Assembly: GCA_030760725.1 (NCBI GenBank)
Contig: JASWHV010000012.1
Location: forward strand, 40,765,652-40,829,651
Reading direction: 5' to 3'
DNA: 64,000 nucleotides
DNA from: Neostapfia colusana
Taxonomy: Eukaryota > Streptophyta > Magnoliopsida > Poales > Poaceae
Shown: positions 32,026 to 45,305 of the stretch, piece after piece
How the letters are laid out: every line of letters starts with the position of its first letter
Numbering within the stretch: the first letter of the stretch is position 1
Made by a program: the position numbers and the translations under genes
The notes under the pieces: generated by a model
Databases searched by the model: none
What the model was told of the DNA's origin: nothing
What the model saw: only the letters and a program-made list of their open reading frames with translations

Positions 32026-35000
32026 TTACCGGATATGCGACGTGAGAAAGTCGGGGTAGTTAGTGCGAAGGAATTCTTCGCTCTCCCATGTCGCTTCGTC
32101 CACGGAGTGATTACTCCACAGAACCTTGTAGAACCACAACGTACGGTTGCGTGTGGTTCGGGCCTTTTCATCAATAATCTGCACCGGTTCCTCCCGATAG
32201 GTGAGATCCGGTTGCAGTTCTTCAATGTCTTCCAGCTGAACGGTAGTTGATAGCTTGAGACACTTCCGCAGCTGGGAAATGTGAAAGACGTCGTGCACAC
32301 CGGAAAGTGCTTCTGGTAATTTCAGCCGGTATGCCACCGATCCACATCTTTCGGTAATCTGGAATGGACCGATGAAGCGGGGTGCTAACTTTCCTCTCAC
32401 CCCAAATCTGTTTACGCCCTTCATTGGAGACACCCGTAGATATACGTGATCCCCAACTTCGAATTGTAATGGGCGCCTTCTCCGGTCCGCATACTGTTTC
32501 TGACGGGATTGAGCGGCTTTTAGGTTCGCTTGAATTACTCGAACCTTTTCTTCCACGTTGTTGACAAGGTCAATCCCGAAGGTAACCCTTTCGCCAGACT
32601 CACACCAGTTCAATGGTGTGCGGCATTTTCTCCCGTATAGCGCCTCGTAGGGCGCCATCTTGATGCTGGCTTGGTACCCATTGTTGTACGAGAACTCGGC
32701 TAACGGCAAGTGATCATCCCAATTCTTGCCGTGGTCGATAGCGCAAGCTCGTAGCATGTCTTCTAGAATCTGATTTACCCGCTCGGTTTGTCCATCCGTC
32801 TGCGGGTGGTAGGCTGAACTACGGATCAGCTTCGTCCCCAAGGCAGCGTGTAGCTGCTCCCAAAAACGGGACACAAATAAAGTGCCTCGGTCCGATATGA
32901 TGGTACGGGGTACGCCGTATAAGCATAGGATCCGTGAGATGTACAGTTCAGCGTACTTCTTGGCGTTGTAGTTGGTGCTGACCGGGATGAAATGGGCAAC
33001 TTTGGTGAGCCGATCGACGATTACCCACACAGAATCATGTTTCTGTAAGGTGGTGGGTAAACCGACGACGAAATCCATGCTCACGTCCTCCCACATCCAG
33101 GCAGGAACGCCCAGTGGTTGCAGCAGTCCCGGTTTCCGCATGTGGTCTGCCTTCACCCTTCGACATGTATCACACTCGGACATGTATTTTGCAGTCTCTC
33201 GCTTCATCCGTGTCCACCAAAACCTTCTTCTGAGTTCTTGATACATTTTGTTGCTGCCGGGGTGAATAGAAAACTTTGATAAGTGAGCCTCATCAAAGAT
33301 TTTATTCCGTAACTCCGGGTTTCAGGGTACGACGATCCGGTCCTTGAACCATAGGACGCCGTCTCCGTCCTTCCGGAAACATTTCAACTCCCCACTGTCT
33401 ATGCGTCTCCGCAAATGTGACATGCCCTTGTCATTCTTCTGGGCTGCCGCTATCTCTTCACGGATGGTGGGGATCAAAGCTAGGTTGTAGAGAGCTCCGT
33501 GTGGAATCATATGTAGTGGTGGTTCGCTCTCTTCCAACGGTGTGATGGTCAGATTATTGACGTGTGACTTGCGGCTCAGCGCCTCTGCCACAACGTTTGC
33601 CTTGCCCGGATGATAATGGATCTCTATCTCGTAATCCTTTATCAGTTCTAACCATCTTCATTGCCTCATGTTCAGCTCCTTCTGAGTGAATATGTACTTG
33701 AGGCTTTTGTGGTCGGTATATAAATGTACGAGGTTACCGAGTAGGTAGTGCCTCCACATCTTCAGTGCAAGTACCACGGCAGCGAGCTCCAAGTCGTGAG
33801 TTGGATAATTTTGTTCATGATTCCTAAGATGCCGTGATCCATACGCGACCACTCTTCGGTCTTGCATCAGCACACATCCGAGCCCAATGCCGGATGCATC
33901 GCAGTACACATCGAACGGTTTTGTTGTGTCTGGCTGCGCCAAAACCGGTGCTGATGTCAGGTGCTTGACTAAAGCCTTGAATGCTGCTTCACATGCGGGA
34001 CTCCAAACATATTTGGTAGCCTTCTTCAGCAGCTCTGTCATTGGCTTGGCAATCTTCAAGAAGTTTGGAATGAACCTCCGATAATATCCCGCGAGTCCGA
34101 GGAAACTCCGTACCTCGTGAACAGTTCTCGGGGATTTCCAATTCAGCACTTGCGTGATCTTGCTCGGGTCCACAGCGATACCTTCCGCTGAGATGATATG
34201 CCCGAGGAAAGGCACTTGCGATATCCAAAACTCGCATTTGCTGAATTTTGCGTATAACTTGTGATCCCGCAGCCGTTGCAAGACTATACGCAGATGTTTC
34301 TTGTGATCTTCCTCCGACTTGGAGTATACCAGGATGTCGTCGATGAAGACCACGACAAACTTGTCCAGCTCCGGTATGAACACCGAGTTCATTAAGTACA
34401 TGAAGTGAGCTGGAGCATTGGTGAGGCCGAAGGACATGACCAGGTACTCATAAAGTCCGTACCTTGTTGAGAAAGCTGTCTTTGGAATGTCCTCCGCCCT
34501 TATCTTAATCTGATGGTACCCGGATCTTAAATCCATCTTGGAAAAGATCTTCGCTTCGACCAACTGATCAAACAACATGTCGATCCGTGGCAACGGGTAC
34601 TTGTTTTTGATGGTTAAGGCATTTAATGGACGGTAGTCCATGCAAAGCCGCAACGTTTCATCCTTCTTTTTGACAAATAATGCCGAACAGCCCCATGGCG
34701 AGGAGCTCGGCCTAATAAAACCCTTCTCCAGAAGGTCCGTGAGCTGAGTCTTCAGTTCAGCCAACTCCTTGGGCGCCATCTTGTACGGCCTTCGGGATAT
34801 TGGCATGGTTCCCGGTGCAAGTTCAATCTTGAACTCCACCTCTCTATCGGGTGGCATCCCCGGCAAATCGTCCGGGAATACATCCGGGAACTCTCGGACC
34901 ACTGGAATGTCTTCCAATCTGATGGTTGTGGCTTGATAGACACTTGGAAGTTTTACTTCTGGACTGTCCAGAAATAATGAGTGAGAACCGTGCACTTCTG

Positions 35001-36576
35001 AGTTTAAGTGCACGACTCGAAGGACGGTGTCTAAAACAGCGCCGTGGCGGGTTAACCACGACATCCCTAGGATGACATCGACCTTCTGTCCTTCTAAGAT
35101 AATGAGAGACGTGGGGTACACTCTACCTGCTAAGCATAATGGTGCTTTGGAGACCATTACGCTTGCTGAAATCTTCCCACCCGGGGAACAAATTAAATAT
35201 GGACTATCGGTGGGTAGTATTGGCAAGCTGTGTTTAGCAATGAAAGCTTGGCTAATAAAATTATGCGTGGCGCCTGAATCAAATAGTACTATAGCGGGCT
35301 GCTGGTGGAGTTGGAACATACCCTCAAGGATTGGCTCGCCCTCCGGCACGTCCTCAATGGCAAGCTGGTGGACAGTGCCGGGCCTAGGGTTTGCCCGCCG
35401 CGCATTAGTAGGGTTCCGGGGTTGATTCCTCCCCGGAAACTGTGGTGCCACTCCACCGCTTTGCCTCTCCGGGCAACTGCTCGCGAAGTGTCCTGGACGA
35501 CCACACTTGTAACATGTGGCCGCTGCTGGTGGAATACTCAGGGAACGAAAGCCCGGTATGCGTTGCGGAGGTGCAAACGCACGCGGCATCGCCCGCTGCT
35601 GCTGCTGTTGTTGCGGTGATACTGGCAGTGCCGGCCGGAATGCCGGTGAAGAGTACGGCCGACCGTGGAACGGCATCGACCGCTGTGGTGGTTGCCAGCG
35701 TGGACTTGATGGTGGGCGATTCACCATCCGAAACTTCTGAGAAGGACCGCCTCCTTCTCCGCTGCTCTGCGGCGCGCTTCGCTTTCGCTCTGCCGCCGCC
35801 AACTCCTTGCCAGAGTCCTCCTGAACAATCGCAGCATCAATTATGTCGTTGAGGCTGCCGCGATTGAACATCGCCAGCTTGTCCTTCAGGAGCGGGTTAA
35901 GCCCCTGGGAAAAGTGGTCCCGCCGCTTCTCGTCCGTATCTGCGTGATACGACGCGTAGAGCGTGAGATCGTTGAACGGCCTGGAATATTCCAGCGCGTT
36001 CCGGTTCCCTTGTTGCAGGTGTAGGAACTCCTGCGTCTTCCTCTTCATCAAACCGGGCGGTATATGATAGGCCCTGAAGGCCGTCCGGAACTCCGCCCAG
36101 GTCATCACTCGGTCGGTGGGCTGGGAAGCACAGAAGTTGGCCCACCACGCGCTCGCGGATCCTTGGAGCTGCTGGACCGCGAACTGAGTCTTGCACTGCT
36201 CGCTGATTTGGAGCAGCCCGAACTTCATCTCTATGGCGCGGAGCCAGTTGTCCGCGTCAAGTGGTTCATCCGCCCTTGAGAATACAGGGGGATGAGTCGC
36301 CAGGAAGTCGGAGTAGGAGCTCTGTGGGCGCTCCTCACGATCTTGACGTCTCTCTGGGCGAGACGTATTCGTAATTAACGTTTGCAGCAGCTCTGTGTGC
36401 TGCTGATGTGAACCCGCCATTGCCGCGACAATGTCGGCCAATGTAACCGTTGGCAGTGGCGGTGTTTGCTGTTGCTGTTGCTGCTGCTGTCCCGAGGAGT
36501 CCTCGGGAGGCGGTTGGGAGGTCTCTCCCCCTTGGCTAGTACCTCCAACATCAGGGTTGGCACGAGTACGCGTCAT
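32026..36576 (-). pseudogene. gag-pol: Gag-pol polyprotein of element J (two in-frame stops)
   Basis: This is one 1,516-codon frame. The ATG at 36576 lies one base after a TTTCAG acceptor-like site. Order: Gln-rich N-terminus, gag domain, zinc knuckle CYKCGRPGHFASSC near 35470-35515, protease LFDSGATHNF near 35270, RT with FIDD near 34335, RNase H (YCDASG near 33890), integrase zinc finger CDTCRR near 33180, DDE core, and a chromodomain ending DEATWESEE. A TGA at 33658-33660 sits where relatives have Arg (CGA) in RNase H. A second TGA at 33322-33324 lies before the integrase zinc finger. Repair of only two codons separates it from an intact copy, so close relatives may be active. Confidence 0.9.
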
Positions 36577-36847
36577 TCTGAAATTCAACACAGCAGTAAT
36601 TAGCACATATCTTACTCAAAATTCCATAAACAGCAGTAGGTATTGAAGCGACGCACGATTTCTTGCACAACATTCACATATATTGATAAAGCATAAACTT
36701 TATACAAGATACATTATTCTCGGATCTCCGAGAAGTCGTGCTCATGTCGTCACTACCTATACATAAGCTACTGTCTACACGACATGTCATCGATTACAAA
36801 AGTTGGGTTACGCTACCCTAGCTGCCCTACTTGGCAACCGTAACCCC

Positions 36848-37792
36848 CTACTCAGAGTAGAACTCGACCTCCTGTGGGTCGTCCTCCTCCGGTACCTCGG
36901 CTGGTGGTTCGGGGTCTACCACCTCTTCTCCCATTCCGGGCTCTCCCATGGCTGGAAGACCCAAGACTACCGGTACGCCCAATACCGGGGGCACGAGGTC
37001 CTGCAATGCATGCACCTCGTCCATAGCCTGGTTGTAGTCCTCTTCCCAGCCTTGTCCTTCCTCAATAGCGTCGTCCCGCTCTTGAGCAAGGTCCTCATTC
37101 TGCTGGGTTAGGGTCTGCACCAGCTCTTGCAACGCCGCGATGTCAACACGGGCCTTCTTCTTTGCCTTCTTCAGACGACACAACTGATTGTGTTGTTCAT
37201 TCAGTCGCTTGATCGTCGGAAGGAGCACATTGCGGAGTGCGCTGTGAGCACCCTTGAAATGATCTCCACGGCTTGTGCTCTCCTTGAGCTTGGTGGCGAG
37301 ATGCTCCGTATGAACAGCTTGGCTGTCCATCACAGCGTTTCCCGCCCTCATTTGGAGGCTGAGGTTTGCCTCCGTGGGGTTGTACCTTGGGCAACTCGGG
37401 TCTGTTGCCTCCAGGTACCTTTCTTCCCACACATGCTGAGCTCGCCCCTCCACCGGAACGAGTGCGTATGGTGTGCCCTCCATAGCCTGCACGTGTAGTT
37501 GGCAGAAACGTGACATAGTGTCACGGGCTGCCACTTGCCACATCCCTTCCGGTTGTCTTCCTCTCACCGTGACGGTGAATGGCACCCAACCGGGTGGCGT
37601 AGGTCCTGCGGGAACCTCTACATGGATCGTCCACGTCTTGTTCCCCTCTTCGCCTTCTTCCTTGGCGAAGTATTGCGGCATCTGGTTGTACCCGAAATAT
37701 TGGAGCATTTGCCACCATGCTTCCGGGTAGCCGCTACGGTCAGAGCAGTGGGAAACTACCCACCCGTTCTCCAACCGTTTATCTGCTGCCAT
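36848..37792 (-). CDS. ORF0 of element J: 314-residue coiled-coil protein upstream of gag
   Basis: The frame is intact and the ATG directly follows TTTTTACAG, a good splice-acceptor match. The N-terminal half contains a Trp-rich segment (WWQMLQYFGYNQMPQYF) and a beta-rich looking part. Residues about 190-265 are charged and heptad-like (KRLNEQHNQLCRLKKAKKKA, then ALQELVQTLTQQNEDLAQE). The C-terminus is Pro/Gly-rich and then acidic. The position and architecture match ORF0 of A and B, although sequence identity is low. The function is unknown; that the frame is open fits the youth of J. Confidence 0.8.
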   Translation of the reverse strand: MAADKRLENGWVVSHCSDRSGYPEAWWQMLQYFGYNQMPQYFAKEEGEEGNKTWTIHVEVPAGPTPPGWVPFTVTVRGRQPEGMWQVAARDTMSRFCQLHVQAMEGTPYALVPVEGRAQHVWEERYLEATDPSCPRYNPTEANLSLQMRAGNAVMDSQAVHTEHLATKLKESTSRGDHFKGAHSALRNVLLPTIKRLNEQHNQLCRLKKAKKKARVDIAALQELVQTLTQQNEDLAQERDDAIEEGQGWEEDYNQAMDEVHALQDLVPPVLGVPVVLGLPAMGEPGMGEEVVDPEPPAEVPEEDDPQEVEFYSE

Positions 37793-37795
37793 CTG

Positions 37796-39077
37796 TAAAA
37801 ATATATTCGAGAAATGTCAAATATTTATTTGAACAGTAAACCATTGAGTTATATCATAAGATATGTCATTGAACCCATAACACTTGGAAACATAGTTCAA
37901 ATTTTTAAACAAATTTGACTGCTGATCTGCTGTTACCATGACAGCCCTGACCAGTTTCCATATCAATCTGATTTAGGCCAGGTTAAAAGTAAAACCAGTC
38001 CTGGAGCTCAACATCAAAGTTAAAGTTAACTTCAATAGCTTTCCAGAAAGTATTTGGTTGACCTAAGATCTGTCCTGGTCCAAAAGTTATGAGATGTCAA
38101 AGTTAACAGAATTTCTGGGAACAATTGGACAGCACCTCCCTGCCTTAGGTACTGAATTAATCCAAGAATCCCAGTTAATTCTGTTCCCAATCTGACAAAA
38201 CTTTCTGTTACAAAGTCGTAACCCATCTCATAAGCTTTCCAGAAGTACCTCATTTCCTATTTTTGGATTTTTAAGCAGAAAGTTATGCTTAATTTACAGA
38301 GAGTTTACAGAGAGTCTTTGCTCTGTCCTAACATCCTATAAGTTGAAGGCTTGTTAACTTTGAATATCCTGTTCAAGGGAAGGAGTTACATCAAGTTTTA
38401 CTACTTTGGATCAAAACCTTCAAGTTTTTAAATGAAGTTGTTCATTTAGTTGGGTGTGACGTCGATGCGTCACCAGATTATGTCGGTACTACGTCCTCAC
38501 AAAGAAAAACTTATACCGGACTTAGCCGGCTTCGTTATTTCAGTGGCACTAAACGTCACTCGCACACGGATGCTACACGTCTACCGTTTCGTGGTCAGGC
38601 TACCTGCAAAAACTCAAACAATCATCAGACTCGGCTGCACACCGAGCCCGGAATCCATACAGTTGGTACACCCGGCCGTCATCACTCGCCCGGATGTTCT
38701 CAAGCCAAACACGCCTTGAGTTACGTGTTCACGTTTCAGACCACGTGACGGGGTCTCCCATGTTGCACCACGCACGCCAGGGACAGACGTTGCTCGAATA
38801 CCCCAAACGACATGAAGAGTCGTAGAGAATACTAAAGCGGGTCGGGTTACCTGCCACCCGTGGGGCTCCACCCTTCAGCTTGTGCGCACTGGTGGACAGC
38901 GCTTACATGCACCCCTCAAGACATGAACGTCCCGAGATGCACGATTTCCCGACATAACAAATAGGTTAACAAGCCACTTTCTATATACTAATAACATCCT
39001 TATACGGGCTACTAACTCGTTCCTCACTGGATTTTTTTGAAAAAGAAGACCTTTGTACTGTGTTAAATCTCAAGCGG
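37796..39077 (-). other. 5' leader of element J, no coding region seen
   Basis: This is 1.28 kb between the primer site and ORF0. It is AT-rich next to ORF0 and more mixed at 38450-38950. A GTGACG...CGTCAC stem lies at about 38456-38473. I see no frame with recognisable content. It probably carries packaging or splice signals. Confidence 0.6.
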
Positions 39078-39089
39078 GCTCTGATACCA
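39078..39089 (-). other. Primer binding site of element J
   Basis: On the minus strand TGGTATCAGAGC follows the 5' LTR end after four bases, a perfect initiator Met tRNA site. Confidence 0.88.
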
Positions 39090-39093
39090 ACGC

Positions 39094-42000
39094 TGACACG
39101 ACCCCATTGGTCCTGTCAAGCCAGGATCACGCTGAGGGGTGCTGCGTTGCACAGCACCGTATAACACACGTCAAAGGTACAAAGCGGAAGCAGAACTTTT
39201 ATTACATAAACAAGTTTATGAACATGTTTACATCAAAATAAGTTTAGTCCACACTCGCGGGCGTAGACTAAGCATCAAGTGCACGTTCAGCCCTTGAACG
39301 TGTCCTTGCTAGCACACACGCACACTAACTCTGCGGCGTGCACGACTCCCACTCGACGGGGTTCCCCTCCTGGGGTTCCGTCTCCTCTTCGGGAGTCCCT
39401 TCCTCATAGAACCCTGCAAAAGCTTCAAACACAAGCAGTGAGCACGAAGGCTCAGCAAGTCTGACCCGTCTCACCTAAACATGGAACTTCTACATGAGGG
39501 TACTGGGTTACATGAGGTAAAAATCATTTGCAAGGACTCGCCTAATTAGTAGAACCTTACTTTCAAGTTTTAGCAGCAGGTTGTGGAGAACCTTACGCGA
39601 AGGTACATGAGAGAGCCGCAATCAAACAAGAAACGCATTTCTCTCATGTACTTTGCCCAAAGTTGGAAAGAACTTTAGTTAGCTCTAAGCTACAGCATAT
39701 CATTAACAATCAATGCCCATCTTTCAATCAGCAACATTTTAACATGTAACTAGCCTGTTCATTCTACGTCACGGTACAGTGAACAAGTGGTACTCACTGA
39801 CCGCGAGGGACGGCGATTATAATCGATTTACACCTGCAGGGTTACCCGAACAACCCGTCACGTACGCCCGTACTCGATGTTGCCTACAACAACCATCACG
39901 GACGCCGTACGCGACTACCTTTCACCCGTTAGCCAAATATTGAACCGGTCCCATCGTCCCGAGCAAGAGGTCTCTGCACGCGCATCTCTGTGCCGCCAGC
40001 CGATTTACACCTCGAGCTCTCAACCTACCCTCTGAACGACGGGCAATGCCTCAATACCCAGCTACCCGAGTTACATCAGTTTCCCGGTTCCCATATAGCC
40101 GGTAGGTCTTCGGTACTGTTCTAGCTTGTTCAACAGGCCCGCACACGGCTCGGTCCTCAATCGACACAGGCGGAGCTACAGCACACAGGCCCCAAAGTCC
40201 TGCTGCCCTTACTCTCCGCTCGGTCTCATTTTCTTGCCATGTGTATCATGTGCTATCTCTACCCGAGCAATGTGCCTCTAGCCTATTCTCGCGAGTAGTT
40301 CCAACTACTCGACTTGTACCGAATCCTACTCTATCCTAGCAATGCAGTGGCTAACGAGGTTTGCAATCCTAAACCCAACCCGTGGTTTTCTTGGCCATGC
40401 AGTTGGATTTCCAAACAAGACTCTAATGCACAGAATAAAGGAAACAAGTATGTGCTCAAAACAATAAAAATTTGTAAAAAGGTTAATGCAAACCAGAGCT
40501 TGCCTTGCTGCTCTTGGTCGTAGGCTAGCTGTTCCTCCGGAGTAACGAAGTCTAGGACTTCGGGTTCCTCCTCGACCTTAGCGACTACATGATAGAAACA
40601 ATACATGTATTAATTTAATGCATTTGTATTAAGTTTGAAGTTGTGAAGTCTATAACCTTTGCTAGATAGACCTAATGACTGTGAAACTTTTACTGTGGCT
40701 TGGTTACAACCTAAACAAAGACTTGGTCAAGTTTTAGTTGCAGCAAAGCTCATTTGAGCCCTCCACAATTAATTATGTCCTTGACCTTAATTGGAACTCT
40801 TAGGGTGTTCTAGGAATTTTCATGAAACAAACTATGCCTTCCTGAAAACTAGATTTTCAGAGGGTTCTAATGGAGTTGGTCTCACTTAATTTGGAAGTCT
40901 CCAACTAAAGATATGAGCTAAACAATTTCAGAGAAAATTCTGAAAATGTTTCTGAACATTTTCTATTTTCTTTGGAACAGTTTCACTAATCACACCATTA
41001 GGTGGATTAAATGAGCTCAAATGGATCTGAAATTTTTATGGTAGTTCAAGGATATTTTGGTGAATATATCAGCAAAATTTCAGGATTTTCCTCCAAAGGA
41101 TTCTCCAGTTAAAATTCCTAACAGTTTAAACTTTAAGGAATTAATTCTAGAAAATTAAGGAATTTCATGAAGTGAAACTTGATTTTCTGGAAAGTGCTCA
41201 GAGAGCTGAATCCAGCAAAATTTGGTTCACTCAATTTGGAGCTTTCTAGCCAAAGTTATAAGGATTTGAACTTTGAAGGAAATCTGAAAATCGGGGAAAA
41301 GTTTAAACTCGCGCGTGGGCCCAGGGGACACGCGTCGCACGCCTAGGCGATGGCACACCGGGGCCCACAAGGATTTTGCGCGCCAGCACACCCGATCCCG
41401 GCCGCAGCCGGATCCCGATTCAAAATATCGGCCGCTGACAGCTGGGGTCCACCCCCTTCTTCAACCTCGCGACACCCGCGCCCCGCCGCCGAGGGACCTC
41501 GCCGGAGGGCTCGCCGCCGGCTGCTGTACAGCTCCAAACTTCTTGATTCTGGCCGCCCCTGCCTACTTTTACTTGGGGAATAGGATCCGAGGGTCAGCTG
41601 CTCATGACAACGGCCGAAGCATGGTCGGCGACGAGCCGCCATATCGGAATGACCTCGGCCATGTCGGCTGACTCTCCTAGTATCTCAGCTACTTGGGAAA
41701 TCGGTCGGGGAGCATCAGTGGACCTCAGAGAAGGTCGACATAAGCTCGAGGCAGCTCGGGGAAGGCCTGAAATAGGTCCTCACCGTGGCGCCCGATACCC
41801 CCCCCCCCGTTCGTTCCGCCATTAGTAGACCTTAAATTACGCCGGGCACAGAGGTTCTCCGGCCCAGAGTTGTGAAGGCAACTTGTGCGTTACCGTGTCT
41901 AGCTCGTGTGGGAGTGGCCTGAGGCCCTCTAATCCTTTCTAGAGCACGAATTAAACAGAAACGTACCCGAAGGTCGTTCTGCACACAGAAAGGGGAAAAG

Positions 42001-43140
42001 TGGAAATTCGCCGCCGGTGAGCAACCACTCGAGCTGTGGCTCGGGGATGAGCAGCACCGGTCACCCGCGCGTCCAAGGGTGCCTTGGCTCGGGCGTGACA
42101 ACGTCCAGGTTGGGCTGTCCACGAGAGCCCGAGGTGCGGCGGTTCCAAGTTCCGAGTTTGATCTTTCGGCACAGCCGATATCAATCGGTTTCAACCGAAT
42201 TCTAGCAATGGGGAGGATGGAGGAAGGTCTCTAGTACCTTGCTGGGACTCTGGAGTGGAAGGAGGGAGCTGCGATCGGCGTCCTCCGATCAAGTCCGAAC
42301 TGCGGAAACTTTCGGCCGGTGCTGGGTTCTTGCGGGAAAACACGTCGGTACCTCGGCCGAGGAGGGGGGCAGGCGCCTTAAGAAGGCTCTGCACCGCCTC
42401 ATGCCCGCGCGTGGGCAAGCAGCTGGTGGCGCGGTGGCTGGCCTCGGTGGCGATCACCGCTGCGGCTCGGCGACCCGAGTGAAAAGTCTCAGTCGGTTTG
42501 TGTTGAAGTAGAGGCTGACATGTGGGTCCCACCCTTCCTTTTAACCTCTGAAATTTACTTCTAATCACTGTTGTAAACAGTGAACCCCATACTACCCTTG
42601 GCAATTCAAATTATTCCCCCATGAGCCATTTGAATTGATCAAAGTTCAAATGAGGTTTGGTTTGAATGAATTTCAGCACAAGTTCAGTTTGAAATTCAAA
42701 TAAAGTTTGAATTTCTCCCCCTTAGCTCATGTCAAGATCAACTCCAAATGGAGTGAAAATTGGTGTGTGAGCTCACAAAAATGTGCTGAGTAAGAATATG
42801 CCTTCCACTTTCAAATTCATGGTATAAAAACAGTTTGAATTTGAATATGTTTTCAAACTGCCCCCTTCCTATCTATACCCAAGATGACCTCAAAAAGGTT
42901 TTGAATTTAGGTGAAACTTGGCATGGACATCCTTAGCAAAGTGTAGGAGTTTTTCCTATGTCCAGCCCATCTATATCACATGTGGGAAATACCACTTTTG
43001 CAATGTGCATGTTTGTTCCCTAATGAGCATGTTGATAATTGTTACTTGCTCTTCATTTGTGTTCATCATTCTTCCTCAAATGAGGTGTGTGGTGTGGGGA
43101 TGAACACTACAAATGGGTGTCAAAAACTGAGGCCCTTACA
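39094..43140 (-). repeat. 5' LTR of element J (4,047 bp)
   Basis: This is the same structure as 27906-31956, about 1% different by eye, with a shorter C tract at 41808-41816. The split reading frame is at 40504-40584 (a) and 39325-39413 (b). Confidence 0.92.
39325..40584 (-). other. Split short reading frame in 5' LTR J (a 40504-40584, b 39325-39413)
   Basis: This is the second copy of the pair at 28137-29396, with the same splice-like borders and open joined frame. Differences between the two LTR copies do not break it. Confidence 0.55.
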
Positions 43141-43835
43141 CTTTCCCAGTACTTAGAAAACCTTGGAGTGAGATAAAAAGAGATTTTTGACTGAAATGAA
43201 TCTGTTTAATTGATTAATCACATTTATTGGTTATAGGGACACATTTTTAAGTCGAGAATAATTCTGAAAATTAGTAAAATAAATGTAAAATAGTTTACAT
43301 CAGAGTAGAAGTTTAAAAATATATTATTATATATTTTAGACCCAAAACCTATTCTGTTTACATGAGGTGTCTTACTATTTTTTTATAATAAAGTTCACAT
43401 TTAGGCATAAGAAATAAATCTGAAAATATAGCAAATTAGGTATGAATAACTAGAAAATGATAAATGAAGTTTCCAAAAGTCCAAAGAATTCAGTTTAGGG
43501 TTGGTAGAAGGACTGAAGACACATATGGAGTAGGAAAATACCTTTCATGCATACTTGGTAGCTAAAAGGAGTAGTAATTGAATATAAGGAATTTATTTAA
43601 ATTGGAAACTCATATATAGTATGCAAGCATAAATATGAATACAAAAGTAGAAATCATATACACATGTTTAAAAGTGCATGTAAGCCAAAAATCAACACAC
43701 ATAGAGTAATCACAACACATAGAATTTGTGAATGGCTTTCATGAATGTGAATGTGTGGTTTATATGAAGTGGAAGTGTGAACTATGTCTTATGGATTGTT
43801 GCTTTTCTTTTGCTATGTGTGATGGTATGATGTAG

Positions 43836-45058
43836 AACCTGCTCCAGAGCAAGTTCTCCCTTTCCAAGATCAGGACTACCCATTTCAAGAGCAGCAGGAA
43901 GGAGGCAAGTGTCCTTGACCACTTTGATCCTATGCTAGGATGTGTAGATAGAATTATTTGCAGTGTCAAATGAAATATGAAACCCATGCTAGGAAGTTTC
44001 CCTAGAATTGCATTATCTTGTTTCCTTGTAGCTTGGGTTGGGATTTATTTTATCATGTCATTTTTTTACATGCTTGTGCTTAGCCATGCTTAGAATGGGA
44101 TATTTGGGATGTGAGATCATCAGTTTATTTTACCATACTCTTGAATGAGATATTATGAGTTATGTAGAGGTAGGGATCAAGGCAAGTTGGATGATTTGGT
44201 TGGTGCTGGGTGCACGAGACTCGGGTTTGTGTTTAGTACTTGCCTGGATCCCAAGGACCGGTTCATGGAGCATGTAACCTGGCTTTACCGTGCCAACCAC
44301 ATGCTGAGATGGGGCAGCTTGGCCAATTAATTAGGTGTATCCCCGGCGTAGTATGGGTGTGTTGGATGGTGCGGGGAATAGGTGTCAGCTGGACTACCAT
44401 ATGAACCGCAAGGCTCAAGGGGGGGCCACTGCAGCGGGGTTGGAGCCTCTTGTATGCTGTTAGGGGTGAAACCTCATTGGGCCCACGCTCGTCGGGAATC
44501 CCTTTGTAAAGGCTTCGTAGTGATCTCCTGGCTACACACCTGGGAAGTGTGAATGTGGTTCGTGGCCACTGGCATAATGGAGGTTCTTTTAGTCCACCCG
44601 GCAACGGGGGATGAAATCACTACATGTGGGTACAGTGGTGCAAACTCTGTAGAGTCAAAACTGTCATGACAGCCGTCCTCACGGTCAAGAGAGGCTTGGA
44701 CTTATTCATGATTAGAGGATGAGGACCTTGGAGGTTGTGGATGTTAAGCGGGGAGCTTAACATTGGAAATGATGTTATGGTTATTTGATTATGATGATGG
44801 GATGAGAGATTGGGACCATATCACCTGTGTAGTAATGTAGGTGCTTAATAAGCTAAGGTGGTAGGCAATAATTGTGTAGTGCTTTAACCATGAGTTCAAC
44901 CTCTCCTTGCTCTAGCCATGCGTGACATAACATTCCCACACTTGCTGAGTACCATCGGTACTCAACCTTGCATATTTGTTGGTTTATATTGCTGCTCAGG
45001 TCAAGATAATGAAGTGGTGTTTAATAATCAAGACTTTGGATCCGAAGAAGGTTTCTAG
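43836..45058 (+). other. Split short reading frame in solo LTR K (43836-43904 and 45000-45058)
   Basis: The pieces are 69 and 59 nt, with donor GGAG|GCAAGTG and acceptor CTCAG, 1,095 nt apart. The joined frame is open and ends GSEEGF then TAG. The upstream candidate exon at 27174-27293 would join in the same phase, but element J now lies between the two. Confidence 0.55.
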
Positions 45059-45305
45059 GTTCATGGAGTCCCCCGGGCAACGCCTGTGACGGAGCCCACA
45101 AGAATAATATTCCGCTGCTAGTTTATTTATTTGTGATGAACTTATTATTGTCCATCGAGACATATGCTTTGTAAGACTTATTTACATTCGACACCTGGCT
45201 TGTAATAAATGATGCTTCACTATTTGTCATCACATGTATGAGAAAATGATCCTGGCATACATGTGATATTCACTTGGTTGTTCTTCGGAAAAACCGGGTG
45301 TGACA

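Larger units (their letters stand above)
27906..43140 (-). mobile_element. Element J: young, nearly intact Ty3-gypsy chromovirus with ORF0
   Basis: J is 15,235 bp, on the minus strand, with target duplication CTTTC at 27901-27905 and 43141-43145. The order on the minus strand is 5' LTR (39094-43140), primer site, 1.3-kb leader, ORF0, gag-pol with chromodomain, purine tract and 3' LTR (27906-31956). The LTRs differ at roughly 40 of 4,050 sites by eye, so it is the youngest datable insertion here. Gag-pol is one continuous frame with two nonsense codons and no frameshift. Confidence 0.93.
26622..45305 (+). mobile_element. Solo LTR K (family A-like), split by element J
   Basis: The LTR halves are 26622-27905 and 43146-45305, about 3.44 kb in all, from TGTAACACCCC to GGTGTGACA. 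Target duplication CTAAT is at 26617-26621 and 45306-45310. There is no internal region, so the original element was removed by LTR-LTR recombination. A TATA box is at 27017-27023, candidate exon 27174-27293 (120 nt, same length as in A), GAG|GTGAGA at 27291, palindromes at 44644-44684, a hairpin at 44946-44964, AATAAA at 45204-45209 and an inverted repeat at 45231-45265. Confidence 0.9.

Noticed and set aside
43141..45305. Separate truncated LTR element right of J
   Set aside because: The CTTTC duplication and continuity with 26622-27905 show that it is the second half of solo LTR K.
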